A DNA stretch of 64,000 bases, taken from NCBI GenBank assembly GCA_012523595.1, contig JAAYIG010000137.1:41164-105163 (forward strand), given 5' to 3'. The position numbers and the translations under genes are program-made. Source of the DNA: Fibrobacter sp. GTDB lineage: Bacteria; Fibrobacterota; Chitinivibrionia; Chitinivibrionales; Chitinispirillaceae. Shown here in pieces: positions 1 through 9,624 of this stretch (position 1 is its first letter; every line of letters begins with the position of its first letter). The notes beneath the pieces are model-generated. The model did not search any database and was not told the origin of the DNA. It worked only from the letters and a program-made list of their open reading frames with translations.

Positions 1-2
1 TG

Positions 3-845
3 GACTGTACTGGTGATGGTGATGTGGCGTATCTGGCCGGGGCGCCTTACAAGATAGGGCGTGAAACTGATGGGTTGGTGCAGCCGATGACACTTTATTT
101 CAGAATGGTGGGCTTTCATCGGCCTGCATTTGTCGAGTATGTGCGGAAACATCCTGAGCAGTGGTATGGAGTATTCGGATTGTGGGATCTGATCGAGAAG
201 GCGACTGCTGAAGGGAAGTTGAAGTTTCCAAGAGAGGATCTTCTCATGTTCGCAACTCCTCATGACCAGGAGGTAAGCGTAAACAGTACAAGGGTGGGTG
301 GATTGGCGGTTGATGTTTTTGATCTGACTGTTTCGGAGTGGGAGAACAGGAAGCAGGCACATGAGGTTTCTGAATTTTTGAGAAAATGGGTTCCCGGTTT
401 TGAGAATTCCTATATGGTGCAGACAGGTGTTCAGGTTGGAATCAGAGAGTCCCGCAGGATAATGGGAGAATATGTACTTAAGGGAGAGGATATAATCGAG
501 GCCAGAAGATTTGATGATGTGATAGCGCGCAGTGCTTATCCTCTTGATATTCATAATCCCAGGGGAAAGGGTACCCGTATGGAGCGGGTTCCTCCTGGAG
601 AGGCTTACGATATTCCCCTCAGGTGTCTCAAACCTCTGGGGTGTGATGATATTCTTACTGGCGGTCGTTGTATTTCCGGTACTCACGAAGCACACTCATC
701 CTACAGGGTAATGCCGGTGGCAATGGCTACGGGGCATGCTGCAGGTGTGTGTGCAGCCCTGGCAGCAAAGGTCGGTAAAGTCAGTTTGGTTAAACCTGAA
801 GATGTTCAGGTTGAGCTTTTGAGACAGGGAGCCAATCTGGGCTAA
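3..845 (+). CDS. FAD-dependent oxidoreductase, C-terminal part (5' end outside window)
   Basis: The reading frame is open from the first complete codon of the window. It begins DCTGDGDVAYLAG, so the gene starts upstream and the GTG at 24 is not its start. The D-x-T-G-D-G-D motif is typical of the FAD-binding part of the FAD-dependent oxidoreductase family (Pfam FAD_oxidored type). Near the end, GGRCISGTHEAHSSYRVMPV followed by an A-T-G-H-A-A-G segment is the usual second FAD-contact region. About 280 residues are visible and the N-terminal Rossmann motif is missing. The substrate cannot be told from the sequence. The next gene is a short-chain reductase 140 bp downstream on the same strand, but a shared pathway is not shown. 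Confidence 0.8.
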   Translation, partial: DCTGDGDVAYLAGAPYKIGRETDGLVQPMTLYFRMVGFHRPAFVEYVRKHPEQWYGVFGLWDLIEKATAEGKLKFPREDLLMFATPHDQEVSVNSTRVGGLAVDVFDLTVSEWENRKQAHEVSEFLRKWVPGFENSYMVQTGVQVGIRESRRIMGEYVLKGEDIIEARRFDDVIARSAYPLDIHNPRGKGTRMERVPPGEAYDIPLRCLKPLGCDDILTGGRCISGTHEAHSSYRVMPVAMATGHAAGVCAALAAKVGKVSLVKPEDVQVELLRQGANLG

Positions 846-984
846 TTTCTCCGGTGTTTGTTTTCTATATTATTCTTGATAAAAGGTTCCCCATTTACCA
901 GTTTTTAAACGTACCAGAAGTGCAGATCTTGTCATTTACTGCTCTGTACAGAAAAATTCCTTTTTTTTAAAGTCCGGGTTAAAT

Positions 985-1707
985 ATGAAGAAAGCAGTCC
1001 TGGTGATCGGGGGTGGGAGAGGTATTGGACGGGCGGTGTGTTTACGCGGCGCACAGGATGGTTATCATGTACTGATAAACTACCGTCAGAACACTACAGA
1101 GGCAGAGAAGACTCTGGAGGAGGTCAAAAGATCCGGTGGCAGTGCTGAACTGTGCCGTTTTGATATTACTGACCGCAGTGAGACTGTTTCTGCAATTGAA
1201 GATTTACTGGCCAGAAATACTGTCTGGGGGCTTGTGCTGAGTGCGGGGATACGCAGGGATGAACTGCTGGTGTTTATGGAGGAGAATCACTGGGATGAGA
1301 TTATCGACATCAACCTGCGCAGTTTTTACACTGTGGTTAAACCAGTTGTAAAGCAGATGGTTCTGAGCAGACAGGGGAGAATAGTGGTCGTATCTTCAAC
1401 CTCCGGACAGACCGGGCTTCCGGGGCAGGTGCATTATTCGGCTACAAAGGCGGGATTGATCGGTGCGGTTAAGGCGCTCTCCCAGGAGTGTGCCAAAAGA
1501 AATGTGCTTGTAAATGCTGTCGCTCCCGGTTTTATTGAAACAGATATGACTGATGATATAAATACTAAAGAATACAGGGAAAAGATTCCAATGCAGCGAT
1601 TCGGTCGTCCTTCCGAGGTCGCATCGGTTGTTTCTTTTCTTCTGTCTCCAGACTCCAGTTATATGACTGGTCAGGTCCTGGGGATTAATGGCGGCATATA
1701 CATGTGA
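985..1707 (+). CDS. fabG: 3-oxoacyl-[ACP] reductase-like short-chain dehydrogenase (FabG family)
   Basis: This 240-residue protein has the classical short-chain dehydrogenase layout. The nucleotide-binding motif GGGRGIGR lies near residue 9. A catalytic Ser lies in VVSSTSGQTG, and the Tyr/Lys pair is in HYSATKAG. A late N-A-V-A-P-G-F-I-E-T-D-M segment and the C-terminal GQVLGINGGIYM are typical of FabG. Family members reduce 3-oxoacyl-ACP with NADPH in fatty acid synthesis. Many paralogues act on other substrates, and no acyl carrier gene is adjacent here, so the exact substrate is open. The gene ends 21 bp before the lytic transglycosylase gene, so the two may be co-transcribed. Confidence 0.85.
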   Translation: MKKAVLVIGGGRGIGRAVCLRGAQDGYHVLINYRQNTTEAEKTLEEVKRSGGSAELCRFDITDRSETVSAIEDLLARNTVWGLVLSAGIRRDELLVFMEENHWDEIIDINLRSFYTVVKPVVKQMVLSRQGRIVVVSSTSGQTGLPGQVHYSATKAGLIGAVKALSQECAKRNVLVNAVAPGFIETDMTDDINTKEYREKIPMQRFGRPSEVASVVSFLLSPDSSYMTGQVLGINGGIYM

Positions 1708-1728
1708 ACTGGTTCCCAGGAACCCGGA

Positions 1729-3978
1729 GTGAATGTGAGAGCGTACACCAGAAGAGTAGCTTTTATAACTGCTGTGATTTTCATTCCGCTTCTGTGTCTG
1801 GCTTCGCAAGACAGCGGTAGTGTGTCAAAGCTTAGTCTTGTTCCTGCATATTTCCCCGGTATGGGAAATTTGAAGAGTGGAAATTATGAAGCTGCTCTGC
1901 AGGAGCTTCTTTCTGATTCTCTGGTAACAGATTCTATCCAGCGGGTTTTCCAGTTGGCCAATATCCATCATAAGCTTTCCGATCACAGTAAAGCGCTTTT
2001 TCTCTACAGGCTTGCTGCCCAGAAAAATGAGGTGATAGCGCCGGTTGCCTACACATTTATTGGTGATATTGAATATGAGCAGGGGCGGGTGCAGAATAGC
2101 CTGACTGCTTACAGGGCTGCTCTTGGGCACAGGATTCCTCAGAAATATAAGATTTATGTCTTCGGGAAGATTCGGAAGGCTGTTGAGCAGGACAGCAGTG
2201 GTTTGTCTGATGCAGGATGGCTGGAGGAGTTCCGGAGGTGGAGGGAATCGGAGGAGAAGGTAAAGCTGCCTGATTTTTCGGACACTGTCGATGCGATGAT
2301 CAAGGGGAGGAATTGGAGTGTGATAGATTCGCTCCTTGACACGATGGTTTTAAGCGGAAAAGAAGGCTGCCGAATCGCCAAGCTTGTTTTCAGTTCTGAT
2401 TCACAGCAAATAGGCGGGAAAAACCAGTTTAAGCTTGCCAATGCTGCTGCACAGTGCAAGGACTGGAAGACGGCTGATGGGATTTTGCGAAATATAGCGG
2501 CTAAAAAAGGGTTGATGAGGGAAGTTCCGGAGGGAAGGTATCTGTATCTCAGGGCGCAGGTATACTATCAACTGGGGATGTTTGAGGAATCGATTAAGAC
2601 CTACAGGAAAATAGACAGCAAGTATGGTTCTGACGCCAATGTTTTAATGAGTCTGGCGAGGGCTTACCGTAAAATCGGTAAAGCGGATGAAGCTGATAAG
2701 TGGTATGAGAGGCATTTAAAAGAGTATCCTTCTCATTCAAGAAACCAGGAGATAATGTGGCTCAAGGCCTGGAGGATGGAGGAGAAGGGGAAGATTAATG
2801 AAGCTGGTTCTGTGTACCGGCAGATTTATACCCGTTATCCGAAGGGGTCGAGGCGGGATGAGTCGTATTTGAGACATGCACTTTGTTTTTACAAACAGGA
2901 AAAATATGATTCTGCCCTGACGATACTGGATAATTTTACAAAGAAGTATCCTTATTCAAAACTGAGGCTTTCCATTTCTTACTGGAAAGGCAAGTGCCTG
3001 CTTGCGCTTGACAAGACAAGGCAGTCCAGGAAGGTTTTCCGCGAGATTTCAGCAGAGGAACCTTATGATTACTATGCACACAGATCGAGGCAGGTTTTAT
3101 CTCTTCTGGGAGATACCGCTGAATTTGCTCTGGACACCGTCTCCGGTCTTGATCATGTGTTCCAGTGGCTCGATTCCATATCGCCTGCCAAATTGAAAAA
3201 GGACCTCTCTGCATCAGATTCAATCGATTATATCCGTGGGATTTACCTTGCCTCGATCGGGGAAACAGAAGCAGCCGAATACTTTCTGGAAAAGCTGGAG
3301 ACTTCTTTTCCTGCAAATCTGAGTCTTCAGTTGGAGTTGTCGCTCCTTTATTATATCGGTGATTCGCCTGCCCAAGCATACAGGGTTGCCCGTCGCTTGA
3401 CCTGGCGGATACCCGTTGCCGCAAAGGGGAGAATGCCGCTTGGGCTTTACAGATTCCTTTATCCATCATTTTTTGGCGATATAATCAGGGAGGCTGCGGC
3501 ACAACACAATGTTGATCCTTATCTGGTCAGTGCGGTGATAAGGCAGGAGAGCATCTTTAATCCTGTGATCAAGTCGCCTGTTGGAGCGATCGGGCTGATG
3601 CAGATAATGCCTTATACAGGCAAGTACATCGCTGAGAAGGTTAAGGTTCCATTTGCAAATGATTCTCTTTCCTGTCCGCTTTACAATGTCCGGTTCGGGA
3701 CCTTTTACATACGGGAGTTGCTGGATGAGTTCAACGATAATGTAGTGCTGGTACTGGCCGGCTATAACGGGGGACCTCACAATGCCCGGAAATGGTTCAG
3801 CAGGAATAAAGAAGAGGAGTATGATCTTTTTGTGGAAGATATAGCTTTTTCTGAAACTCGTGATTATGTAAAGAAAGTGCTGGCCAATTACTGGACCTAC
3901 CGGGTGCTTGCAGGTAATTCAGGTTTTGCTTTTGGGGTTGAGAGCGCATTGTCGGCAGGTACGCGTCATTCCAGGTAA
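1729..3978 (+). CDS. Soluble lytic murein transglycosylase with TPR repeats
   Basis: The 749-residue protein starts with an export signal (basic residues, then AFITAVIFIPLLCLAS). A long helical region follows with TPR-like repeats, for example NVLMSLARAYRKIGKADEA. A C-terminal SLT (lysozyme-like) domain spans about residues 580-700. The catalytic Glu is E607 in AVIRQESIFNP, followed by GAIGLMQIMPYT and, later, LAGYNGGPHNA, all hallmarks of the Slt70 family. These enzymes cleave peptidoglycan glycan strands in the periplasm and leave 1,6-anhydro ends. GTG is taken as the start because it directly precedes the signal peptide. The preceding FabG-like gene ends 21 bp upstream. Confidence 0.88.
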   Translation: MNVRAYTRRVAFITAVIFIPLLCLASQDSGSVSKLSLVPAYFPGMGNLKSGNYEAALQELLSDSLVTDSIQRVFQLANIHHKLSDHSKALFLYRLAAQKNEVIAPVAYTFIGDIEYEQGRVQNSLTAYRAALGHRIPQKYKIYVFGKIRKAVEQDSSGLSDAGWLEEFRRWRESEEKVKLPDFSDTVDAMIKGRNWSVIDSLLDTMVLSGKEGCRIAKLVFSSDSQQIGGKNQFKLANAAAQCKDWKTADGILRNIAAKKGLMREVPEGRYLYLRAQVYYQLGMFEESIKTYRKIDSKYGSDANVLMSLARAYRKIGKADEADKWYERHLKEYPSHSRNQEIMWLKAWRMEEKGKINEAGSVYRQIYTRYPKGSRRDESYLRHALCFYKQEKYDSALTILDNFTKKYPYSKLRLSISYWKGKCLLALDKTRQSRKVFREISAEEPYDYYAHRSRQVLSLLGDTAEFALDTVSGLDHVFQWLDSISPAKLKKDLSASDSIDYIRGIYLASIGETEAAEYFLEKLETSFPANLSLQLELSLLYYIGDSPAQAYRVARRLTWRIPVAAKGRMPLGLYRFLYPSFFGDIIREAAAQHNVDPYLVSAVIRQESIFNPVIKSPVGAIGLMQIMPYTGKYIAEKVKVPFANDSLSCPLYNVRFGTFYIRELLDEFNDNVVLVLAGYNGGPHNARKWFSRNKEEEYDLFVEDIAFSETRDYVKKVLANYWTYRVLAGNSGFAFGVESALSAGTRHSR

Positions 3979-4098
3979 GCGGCTGCAGGTGTGGATTTTA
4001 TGTGGAAATTTGAGTTTCTGTTGCACTGGAGGCTGATCTCTCTTATTTTTCAGTGTTCGGGTAAAATGCCTGGGTAATTTTTTCAAACAGGAGGTCCT

Positions 4099-5058
4099 AT
4101 GTTCAGAAGTATTCTACTGTTAGGCATATTTGGCGTTTTCATGGCTTTTGCTCAGGATGACGATGATGTGAAAGCGGATTCGATTGTTTATGAAAAGCCT
4201 ACAGAGTGGCGTGTCTTTTCTGCATCGGGACCAGTGAAAGCTTTTACTCTGCAGAATAATGTGTTGTGGTTCGCTACTCAGGAGAGTGTTTTTTCTACGA
4301 GCATGAAAAAGGCTGCTGAGCAGAAATTTCCCACTTTGGGAAAAATTGCGGGAAGTGATGTAACCTGCATGGTAACTGATGCTTCCGGTAAAGTATGGAT
4401 TGGTGGAAATAACGGAGTAGCTGTCAGAAGCGGGAATCAGTTTACAAACTACACATCTGAAAACGGCCTTCCAAGTGATGCTGTTAGCAGTATGGCTGCT
4501 TCGTCAGATGGAAAAGTATGGGTTGGTACAGATAAAGGGTTGGTTTGTTTCCAGGGAAGCTCATCGAAGACTTACACCACAAAAGATGGTCTGGTGAGCG
4601 ACAAGGTGCAGGCACTTATGGCTGGGAAGAAGGGCGATATCTGGGTAGGAACCAATAAGGGAATCAGTGTGTTTGATGGAGCGAAGTGGACACTTCATGA
4701 TATGAAAAAGGGCTTGAGCTGGAACGATGTGAAGGCTTTGGCACAGGATTCCAGGAAGAATGTTATCTGGGCGGCAGTTGGAGAGAAAGATGTGAACTGC
4801 TTTGAGAATGGGAAATGGAACACTTATATGGAAATTCAGCCTGGGATAACGAGTATAATGGTTGATACACAGAGTAGAATCTGGTTTGGATCTGAAACTG
4901 GTCTGCTTAAGTTCAATGGAGATGAGTGGATTAGTGATCCAAAGCAGTTAGGCATACCTGCTGCTCAGGTTTTCAGTCTTCACAGGGATAATGGTGGAAA
5001 TTTGTGGTTTGCCATGGAAAGCGGAGTGGTCAGACTTGCAAATCCATATCCGTTCTGA
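4099..5058 (+). CDS. Secreted two-component-regulator-type beta-propeller protein
   Basis: The 319-residue protein has a signal peptide ending MAFAQ, then an acidic DDDD stretch. Repeats of about 40 residues follow, of the form GKVWIGxxxGVxxxxG...NGLPSDAVSSM. These are the Reg_prop (ligand-binding beta-propeller) repeats best known from hybrid two-component sensors. About six or seven blades can be seen and they fill the protein. There is no kinase or membrane domain, so it is a free-standing periplasmic or secreted propeller. An AGGAGG ribosome site lies just before the ATG. Its ligand is unknown. Confidence 0.72.
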   Translation: MFRSILLLGIFGVFMAFAQDDDDVKADSIVYEKPTEWRVFSASGPVKAFTLQNNVLWFATQESVFSTSMKKAAEQKFPTLGKIAGSDVTCMVTDASGKVWIGGNNGVAVRSGNQFTNYTSENGLPSDAVSSMAASSDGKVWVGTDKGLVCFQGSSSKTYTTKDGLVSDKVQALMAGKKGDIWVGTNKGISVFDGAKWTLHDMKKGLSWNDVKALAQDSRKNVIWAAVGEKDVNCFENGKWNTYMEIQPGITSIMVDTQSRIWFGSETGLLKFNGDEWISDPKQLGIPAAQVFSLHRDNGGNLWFAMESGVVRLANPYPF

Positions 5059-5199
5059 TTCCTTTTGGCATAATCATTGCGGCATAAGAATTGACATGCT
5101 ACTCTGAATCAGTACTGAAACGACCATGTCAGGGCGGGATGTCTGGTGTAGCTGTGCTTTTTAATGGTAAACATAAGAAATCAGGGAGGTTGCAGTGAT

Positions 5200-6327
5200 A
5201 TGGACAAAATAAAGATCGCGGTTGTTGGCATTGGCAACTGCGCAAGTTCTTTAATCCAGGGTATTCAGTATTATAAGGATAAAAGGCCCCAGGATGCAAT
5301 TGGTTTGATGCATTGGGATATTGGTGGATTCACACCATCATCGATAGAAGTTGTTGCTGCTTTTGATGTTGACAAGAGAAAGATTGGAAAAGATGTCAAC
5401 GAAGCGATCTTCAGCAAGCCTAACTGTACTGCTGTCTTCTGCCCTGAGATGCCTCTTGCTGGTGTAAAGGTAAGGATGGGGAAAGTGCTGGATGGTTTTT
5501 CAGAGCACATGAAAGATTATAATGAAAATGATCGCTTTGTGCTCTCTTCGGAAAAGGAACCTGAAAGAGAAGAAGTAGTAGATATCCTCAAGGAGACCGG
5601 TGCAGAGATACTTCTGAACTATCTTCCTGTGGGTTCTGAGGAGGCAACCCGCTTTTATGTCCAGTGTGCCCTTGATGCAGGGGTTGCTTTTATAAATAAT
5701 ATTCCCGTCTTTATCGCCTCAAATCCTGTATGGGCTAAAAAATTTGAAGAAAAGAATATTCCTATAATAGGAGATGACATAAAGGCGCAGTTGGGTGCTA
5801 CTATAACCCATCGTACTCTGACAGATCTGTTCAGGAAAAGGGGTGTTAAGCTGGAACGCACCTATCAGCTCAATACCGGAGGTAATACCGATTTCCTTAA
5901 CATGCTTAATCGGGCACGCCTTAAATCCAAGAAAGAATCCAAAACAGAGGCTGTTCAATCGGTGGCTGCCTCCAGGCTGGATCAGAGGGATATCCATGTG
6001 GGGCCATCGGATTATGTCCCCTGGCAGAATGATCAGAAAATCTGTTTTATTCGCATGGAGGGAAAATTATTCGGTGATGTTCCCATGAATCTTGAACTTA
6101 GGTTATCAGTTGAGGATTCTCCCAACAGTGCAGGTGTGGTAATAGACACTATTCGCTGCTGTAAACTTGCCCTCGATGCCGGGTTAGGCGGTGTTCTGCA
6201 TGGGCCATCATCGTACTTCTGCAAGCATCCTCCTTGTCAAATTACAGACGATGATGCCCACAGGAAAGTCGAAGAGTTTATAAAGCAGTACAGTGTTCAA
6301 CCAGCAGTTATCAACCAGCCACTTTAA
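5200..6327 (+). CDS. ino1: Myo-inositol-1-phosphate synthase
   Basis: The enzyme converts glucose-6-phosphate to myo-inositol-1-phosphate using NAD. The protein starts [21 protein letters not shown], with the GxGxxA nucleotide-binding fold. It also has the [13 protein letters not shown] segment and the [18 protein letters not shown] block that are characteristic of the short prokaryotic MIPS group (about 360-390 residues). An upstream in-frame ATG at 5164 would add 12 residues. The ATG at 5200 is preferred because GGGAGG lies a suitable distance before it. Inositol phosphate feeds phosphatidylinositol-type lipids or compatible solutes, and no later pathway gene is next to it. Its 3' end overlaps the upstream part of the rlpA reading frame. 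Confidence 0.88.
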   Translation: MDKIKIAVVGIGNCASSLIQGIQYYKDKRPQDAIGLMHWDIGGFTPSSIEVVAAFDVDKRKIGKDVNEAIFSKPNCTAVFCPEMPLAGVKVRMGKVLDGFSEHMKDYNENDRFVLSSEKEPEREEVVDILKETGAEILLNYLPVGSEEATRFYVQCALDAGVAFINNIPVFIASNPVWAKKFEEKNIPIIGDDIKAQLGATITHRTLTDLFRKRGVKLERTYQLNTGGNTDFLNMLNRARLKSKKESKTEAVQSVAASRLDQRDIHVGPSDYVPWQNDQKICFIRMEGKLFGDVPMNLELRLSVEDSPNSAGVVIDTIRCCKLALDAGLGGVLHGPSSYFCKHPPCQITDDDAHRKVEEFIKQYSVQPAVINQPL

Positions 6328-6358
6328 TCTGCAGCCGCCGATGGTTTTTTTCACTGCC

Positions 6359-6841
6359 ATGAGCGGCGCTTCTCCAGGGTTGAGAAAGAAAATTGCGTTT
6401 CAGATAACCTGTCTGACAGTGTTATCAGTGATGCTGACTTTTTTTGGCTGCACGGTCGCGCCGAGGTATACTAAAAAGACAGAGAAAGAGGCTCCTCCTC
6501 CGGAGAAGAAGGTCTCTCCCGAAAAGATCAGGAAAACGCACGGTAAGTATTTTCAAGTGGGGATGGCGTCGTATTATGCCCATAAGTTCCACGGGCGGAA
6601 AACTGCCAATGGCGAAATTTTTAATATGAATGAAATGACCGCAGCCCATCCTACCCTCCCCTTCAACACAATGGTCAGGGTTACAAATCTAAGCAATAGA
6701 GTATCTGTTGTGGTCAGGATAAATGACCGGGGTCCATTTGCAAAAAAGAGGATAATAGACCTTTCCAGAGCAGCGGCAAAAAAACTGGGTATTATTCAAT
6801 CCGGGGTAGGGAAAGTTGGATTGGAGATTTTAAAAAAGTAG
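6359..6841 (+). CDS. rlpA: RlpA-family septal ring lytic transglycosylase, lipoprotein
   Basis: The C-terminal 90 residues are a double-psi beta-barrel of the RlpA type. Signature stretches are [19 protein letters not shown], then [12 protein letters not shown], and [26 protein letters not shown]. The Asp in NDRGP is the usual catalytic residue. The N-terminus holds a hydrophobic stretch ending LTFFGC, a plausible lipobox, followed by a Lys/Glu/Pro-rich linker. Several in-frame ATGs exist (6293, 6341, 6359). The last gives a normal lipoprotein signal and is chosen here, but 6341 is also possible. Family members cleave glycan strands that lack stem peptides, or act structurally at division sites. 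Confidence 0.8.
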   Translation: MSGASPGLRKKIAFQITCLTVLSVMLTFFGCTVAPRYTKKTEKEAPPPEKKVSPEKIRKTHGKYFQVGMASYYAHKFHGRKTANGEIFNMNEMTAAHPTLPFNTMVRVTNLSNRVSVVVRINDRGPFAKKRIIDLSRAAAKKLGIIQSGVGKVGLEILKK

Positions 6842-6856
6842 CCTTACGAGGCCTTC

Positions 6857-7915
6857 TTATTCATAGCTGACAGCTGTGTTACTGTAAATTTCCTCTTCGG
6901 AATAGCCTGCTCTCTTAAGTGGCTGTAGAAAATCGCTTTCTATATCAGGAATGTAGTTTTTCAGGATTTCTCCCTGGCCTGAAATCTGGAACTCTCCTGT
7001 GCAGGAAGGTACGAGAACCGATTCACCGTTCCCCATCTTTATCTCAGAGCTATTCCAATGAACTGAGGCTGTTCCAGAGATGATAGTATAGAGAATCATC
7101 TTACCGTTTGTGTTTTCCGTCATCGGTGATACCAGAGAGATCTTTTCAGTAGCGAAATGGCGATTGGCAACATAGTAGGTTATGGAGTTTCCGTCCCTTT
7201 TCAATTCAAGACCTTGTATCACCTGATTTTTCAATCTGCCCTTGAAATCCAGAACATCAAGTGTCTGTTTCAGATGAAGCTCTCTTGGTCGTCCATCGAG
7301 ACCGGGGCGATTCCAGTCAAACACTCTGTACACGGTGTCGGAGTTCTGCTGTACCTCAAAAAGCACTATACCTTCTCCAATGGAGTGGAGAAGCCCTGCA
7401 GGAACATAGACAACATCACCTTTTTTCACTGGTATCTCATTCACGAGGGAATCAAAATCCCTGTGTTCGATGCCAAGTTTAAATTGTTCTTTTGATACAC
7501 CTTTCTTTAATCCTAAAACGAGTCTGGCACCCTCTTTTGCTCTGAGCACATACCACATCTCAGATTTTCCCAGTTCTCCTCCCTCGTGTTCTCTGGCGTA
7601 ACTGTCCTGAGGATGTACCTGGAGGGACAATCGGTTTTTAGCATCTATCAGTTTAATGAGCAGTGGAAATCTCTGCAGGTGTTTCCAGGTGCTACCAAGC
7701 AGTTCCTCTTTGAAATTATCAAAAACGTACCTCAGGCTTTTGCCTTTGAGGCTTCCATTTTCAATTATGCTTGCGCCACGGTTATGAGAGGCGACATTCC
7801 AGCTTTCGCCGGTATGTTTGAAGGGAACATCTTTATTGAATATTTCTTTTAATGCCTGGCCACCCCAGACATTTTCAGTGTAAACCGGAGTGAGTTTAAG
7901 TGGATAGAGAGTCAT
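6857..7915 (-). CDS. manA: Mannose-6-phosphate isomerase, class I
   Basis: The 352-residue protein interconverts mannose-6-phosphate and fructose-6-phosphate in the cytoplasm. The zinc-site signatures are visible: LSLQVHPQD (Gln and His), SEMWYV (Glu), and VPAGLLHSIGEG (His). The N-terminus LTPVYTENVWGG matches the short class I enzymes common in Firmicutes, followed by the usual small C-terminal cupin part. It is convergent with rlpA, with 15 bp between stops. The organism has a secreted GH26 mannanase-like enzyme elsewhere in this window, so a role in mannose use is reasonable. Cell-surface sugar synthesis is an equally possible role. Confidence 0.88.
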   Translation of the reverse strand: MTLYPLKLTPVYTENVWGGQALKEIFNKDVPFKHTGESWNVASHNRGASIIENGSLKGKSLRYVFDNFKEELLGSTWKHLQRFPLLIKLIDAKNRLSLQVHPQDSYAREHEGGELGKSEMWYVLRAKEGARLVLGLKKGVSKEQFKLGIEHRDFDSLVNEIPVKKGDVVYVPAGLLHSIGEGIVLFEVQQNSDTVYRVFDWNRPGLDGRPRELHLKQTLDVLDFKGRLKNQVIQGLELKRDGNSITYYVANRHFATEKISLVSPMTENTNGKMILYTIISGTASVHWNSSEIKMGNGESVLVPSCTGEFQISGQGEILKNYIPDIESDFLQPLKRAGYSEEEIYSNTAVSYE

Positions 7916-8039
7916 GTTTAATAACTTATCATACTAAAATCTGCGCAGGGTTAAAGATTCACCGGTCTAGTTAAAAAAGAAAATACATCAGGGAGCGGGA
8001 AAATCCGAATTCTAAGAGCTTTGTTACTGCTGGAAAAAC

Positions 8040-8201
8040 TCAGTTAAAAATCGGCCATAATCCGATCAGAATAAAAATGCCGGCGAGCAGTTGCAGGAGA
8101 CTGAACAGAACAGGATTTTTAAGCGCGCCGAGATTGATAAAATAGCTTGCTCCGGTTAGAATGAGCCAGATTGAGAGGAGAATCATGCCTAATCGTTCCA
8201 T
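8040..8201 (-). CDS. Small two-helix membrane protein
   Basis: The chosen start gives a 53-residue protein, MERLGMILLSIWLILTGASY onward. It has two hydrophobic helices and a short C-terminus ending WPIFN. The ATG at 8201 is preceded by GGAGGAAAAT, a strong ribosome site. A longer reading frame from 8240 has no comparable site. No function can be assigned. The HdeD-like gene that follows on the same strand is also a small membrane protein, but a terminator-like hairpin lies between them, so they are probably separate transcripts. Confidence 0.6.
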   Translation of the reverse strand: MERLGMILLSIWLILTGASYFINLGALKNPVLFSLLQLLAGIFILIGLWPIFN

Positions 8202-8567
8202 ATTTTCCTCCTGAGGGTTGGGTTTATATGAGAACAGCAATTTAAGTGCCTGATTTTGATCTGGGGACGGACTACTTTTTTACTTTTATAAGCGCTTAAA
8301 TAGTCTGGTAGCAGTATTTGGATTTAATTTAGCTGAACAATACATGAGCCGTGATGCTCTTTTGTACCTGGATCGGAGGTGGAAATCTATCCTCTGCATT
8401 GGGAAAGACAGGTAATTTCCTTCAATATTAATGAATACCGCAATAGATGGATTTTGTCTTCAGTCAGTTTTGAGTTGCAATTAAAGAAATAAAAATACCC
8501 GTCATGGATAAAAGGGATCCGATAACGGGTAAAAAAATGTTCCTGCGGTCAGATTTCCGCTATGCAG
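8202..8567. other. Gene-free stretch between two small membrane protein genes
   Basis: No coding sequence is supported here. The only clear structure is the hairpin at 8496-8531, described separately. A short TAAGCGCTTA palindrome near 8288 stands alone. The rest is AT-rich and probably carries the promoter of the 8040-8201 gene. Confidence 0.5.
8491..8531 (-). terminator. Probable rho-independent terminator of the HdeD-like gene
   Basis: On the minus strand, TACCCGT pairs with ACGGGTA, and an inner GGAT pairs with ATCC. A T-rich tract (from 8491-8495 of the plus strand) follows. It lies 37 bp beyond the stop codon of the HdeD-like gene. The stem is interrupted, so efficiency is uncertain. 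Confidence 0.55.
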
Positions 8568-9134
8568 TTAATGTGCATATGCCTCACTTTTCCTCGGATG
8601 CGGTACTGAGTAGGGAAGAGCAACCATCACTACTCCCTGAATCAATATTTCTATTCCGACCAGAAGACCGATCAGAAAGAAGGAGATCTCTGGCCAGGCA
8701 GCGATAATCCAGATTCCAAAGGCAAGAGAAATGATCCCGGAAAGCATCACCCAGCCCCAGTTTGCACGATGCTCAACTGGTGCGGCAATGGCTTTGAACA
8801 ATCCCAGAATGACAAGAAAAGCAGCTATGAAATATGTCAAAGCGGTGGTTGTCAGGCCGGGATGGAACATTACCAGAAATCCTATTGCAATTGCCAGAAT
8901 CCCTCCAAAGAGATGCCAGAAAATTCCTCTGCGGCGGCCCGGTGAAAAAGCGGTTACTATATCAACTACTCCCCGGACTGCTATCACAATTCCCAGAGTA
9001 ATAATGGATAACCATGTTGTAAAGGCCGCGAATGAAATGCAGATCAATCCCAGGATTATCATCAATACCCCCAGCCCCACACTCCATCCCCGGTAACTTT
9101 CATAGACCGAACGATCTGTATCGATTGTGTTCAT
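8568..9134 (-). CDS. HdeD/DUF308-family membrane protein
   Basis: This 188-residue protein has about six predicted membrane helices arranged as short hairpins with GxxxI-rich motifs. Examples are VGLGVLMIILGLICISFAA and the later GGILAIAIGFLVMFHPG. This is the pattern of the HdeD acid-resistance/DUF308 family, whose biochemical function is unclear in most organisms. The protein ends with a soluble tail, PHPRKSEAYAH. An AAGGAG site precedes the ATG. It stands alone on the minus strand and is divergent from the barrel protein gene at 9625. Confidence 0.72.
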   Translation of the reverse strand: MNTIDTDRSVYESYRGWSVGLGVLMIILGLICISFAAFTTWLSIITLGIVIAVRGVVDIVTAFSPGRRRGIFWHLFGGILAIAIGFLVMFHPGLTTTALTYFIAAFLVILGLFKAIAAPVEHRANWGWVMLSGIISLAFGIWIIAAWPEISFFLIGLLVGIEILIQGVVMVALPYSVPHPRKSEAYAH

Positions 9135-9275
9135 TGCAAAACTCCTTTAAGTTAAACGATCCGTTTCTCGTCAACCCTATTAATATTACGTATCACTGAG
9201 CCCGTCCTGACTTTTTTCTGCCAGTATCCGTTTTAACTCAACTAAATAGCACACACCATGCTGGGTTTCCTGTTC

Positions 9276-9299
9276 GGGGTCGGTATCGGTATCGATGCC
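9276..9299. repeat. GGTATCG-family dispersed intergenic repeat, copy 1
   Basis: The sequence is GGGGTCGGTATCGG followed by TATCGATGCC. It is a short member of a motif family found in at least four other gaps of this window. It stands between divergent genes here, unlike the other copies, which lie next to gene ends. Confidence 0.5.
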
Positions 9300-9464
9300 A
9301 TTGCCCATGTATCCTAACTTTACTGCGTTCAATTTTAAACAGTTAAGGAAAAAGACTGATCACGCGGAGATTCGTTTGATTCCAGTTTTGGTTTTATTCC
9401 GTGACAATACTTGAAATGTAAACCCCCGGTTTGTGATTAACCGGACTTCTGATCCCTTTATAAG

Positions 9465-9509
9465 TTACAAAAATGTTCTGTCAACTGTCTGTGTGTAACA
9501 AAATTGTCT
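9465..9509. promoter_or_regulatory. Paired ACA-N4-TGT operator-like sites upstream of the barrel gene
   Basis: TTACAAAAATGTTC (core 9467-9476) and TAACAAAATTGTCT (core 9498-9507) share the core ACAAAAWTGT. Their centres are 31 bp apart, close to three helical turns. They lie about 66-97 bp upstream of the -24 element, a normal place for a sigma-54 activator. The activator encoded at 13381-14928 is the obvious candidate, but binding is inferred. Confidence 0.6.
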
Positions 9510-9562
9510 GTCATGTATTCTGCGATCCCGCCTGAATCCTCTTTCTAAGTGAAATCAGCTAT

Positions 9563-9578
9563 TGGCATTGCCTTTGCA
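9563..9578 (+). promoter_or_regulatory. Sigma-54 (-24/-12) promoter of the barrel protein gene
   Basis: TGGCATTGCCTTTGCA has the invariant GG (9564-9565) and GC (9576-9577) separated by exactly ten bases, plus the flanking T and TTGCA. The start codon follows about 47 bp later. Confidence 0.78.
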
Positions 9579-9624
9579 TAGATATCCTGCGAAAAAAAAC
9601 GTCTCAATTATCAAGAGAGGATCT

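Larger units (their letters stand above)
9135..9624 (+). promoter_or_regulatory. Regulatory region of the barrel protein gene
   Basis: This 490-bp gap has no coding sequence. From left to right it carries the HdeD-like promoter, a GGTATCG-family repeat (9276-9299), two ACA-N4-TGT operator-like sites (9467-9476 and 9498-9507), and a -24/-12 promoter (9563-9578). The order of paired sites then promoter, about 66 bp apart, is repeated upstream of amt. Confidence 0.65.
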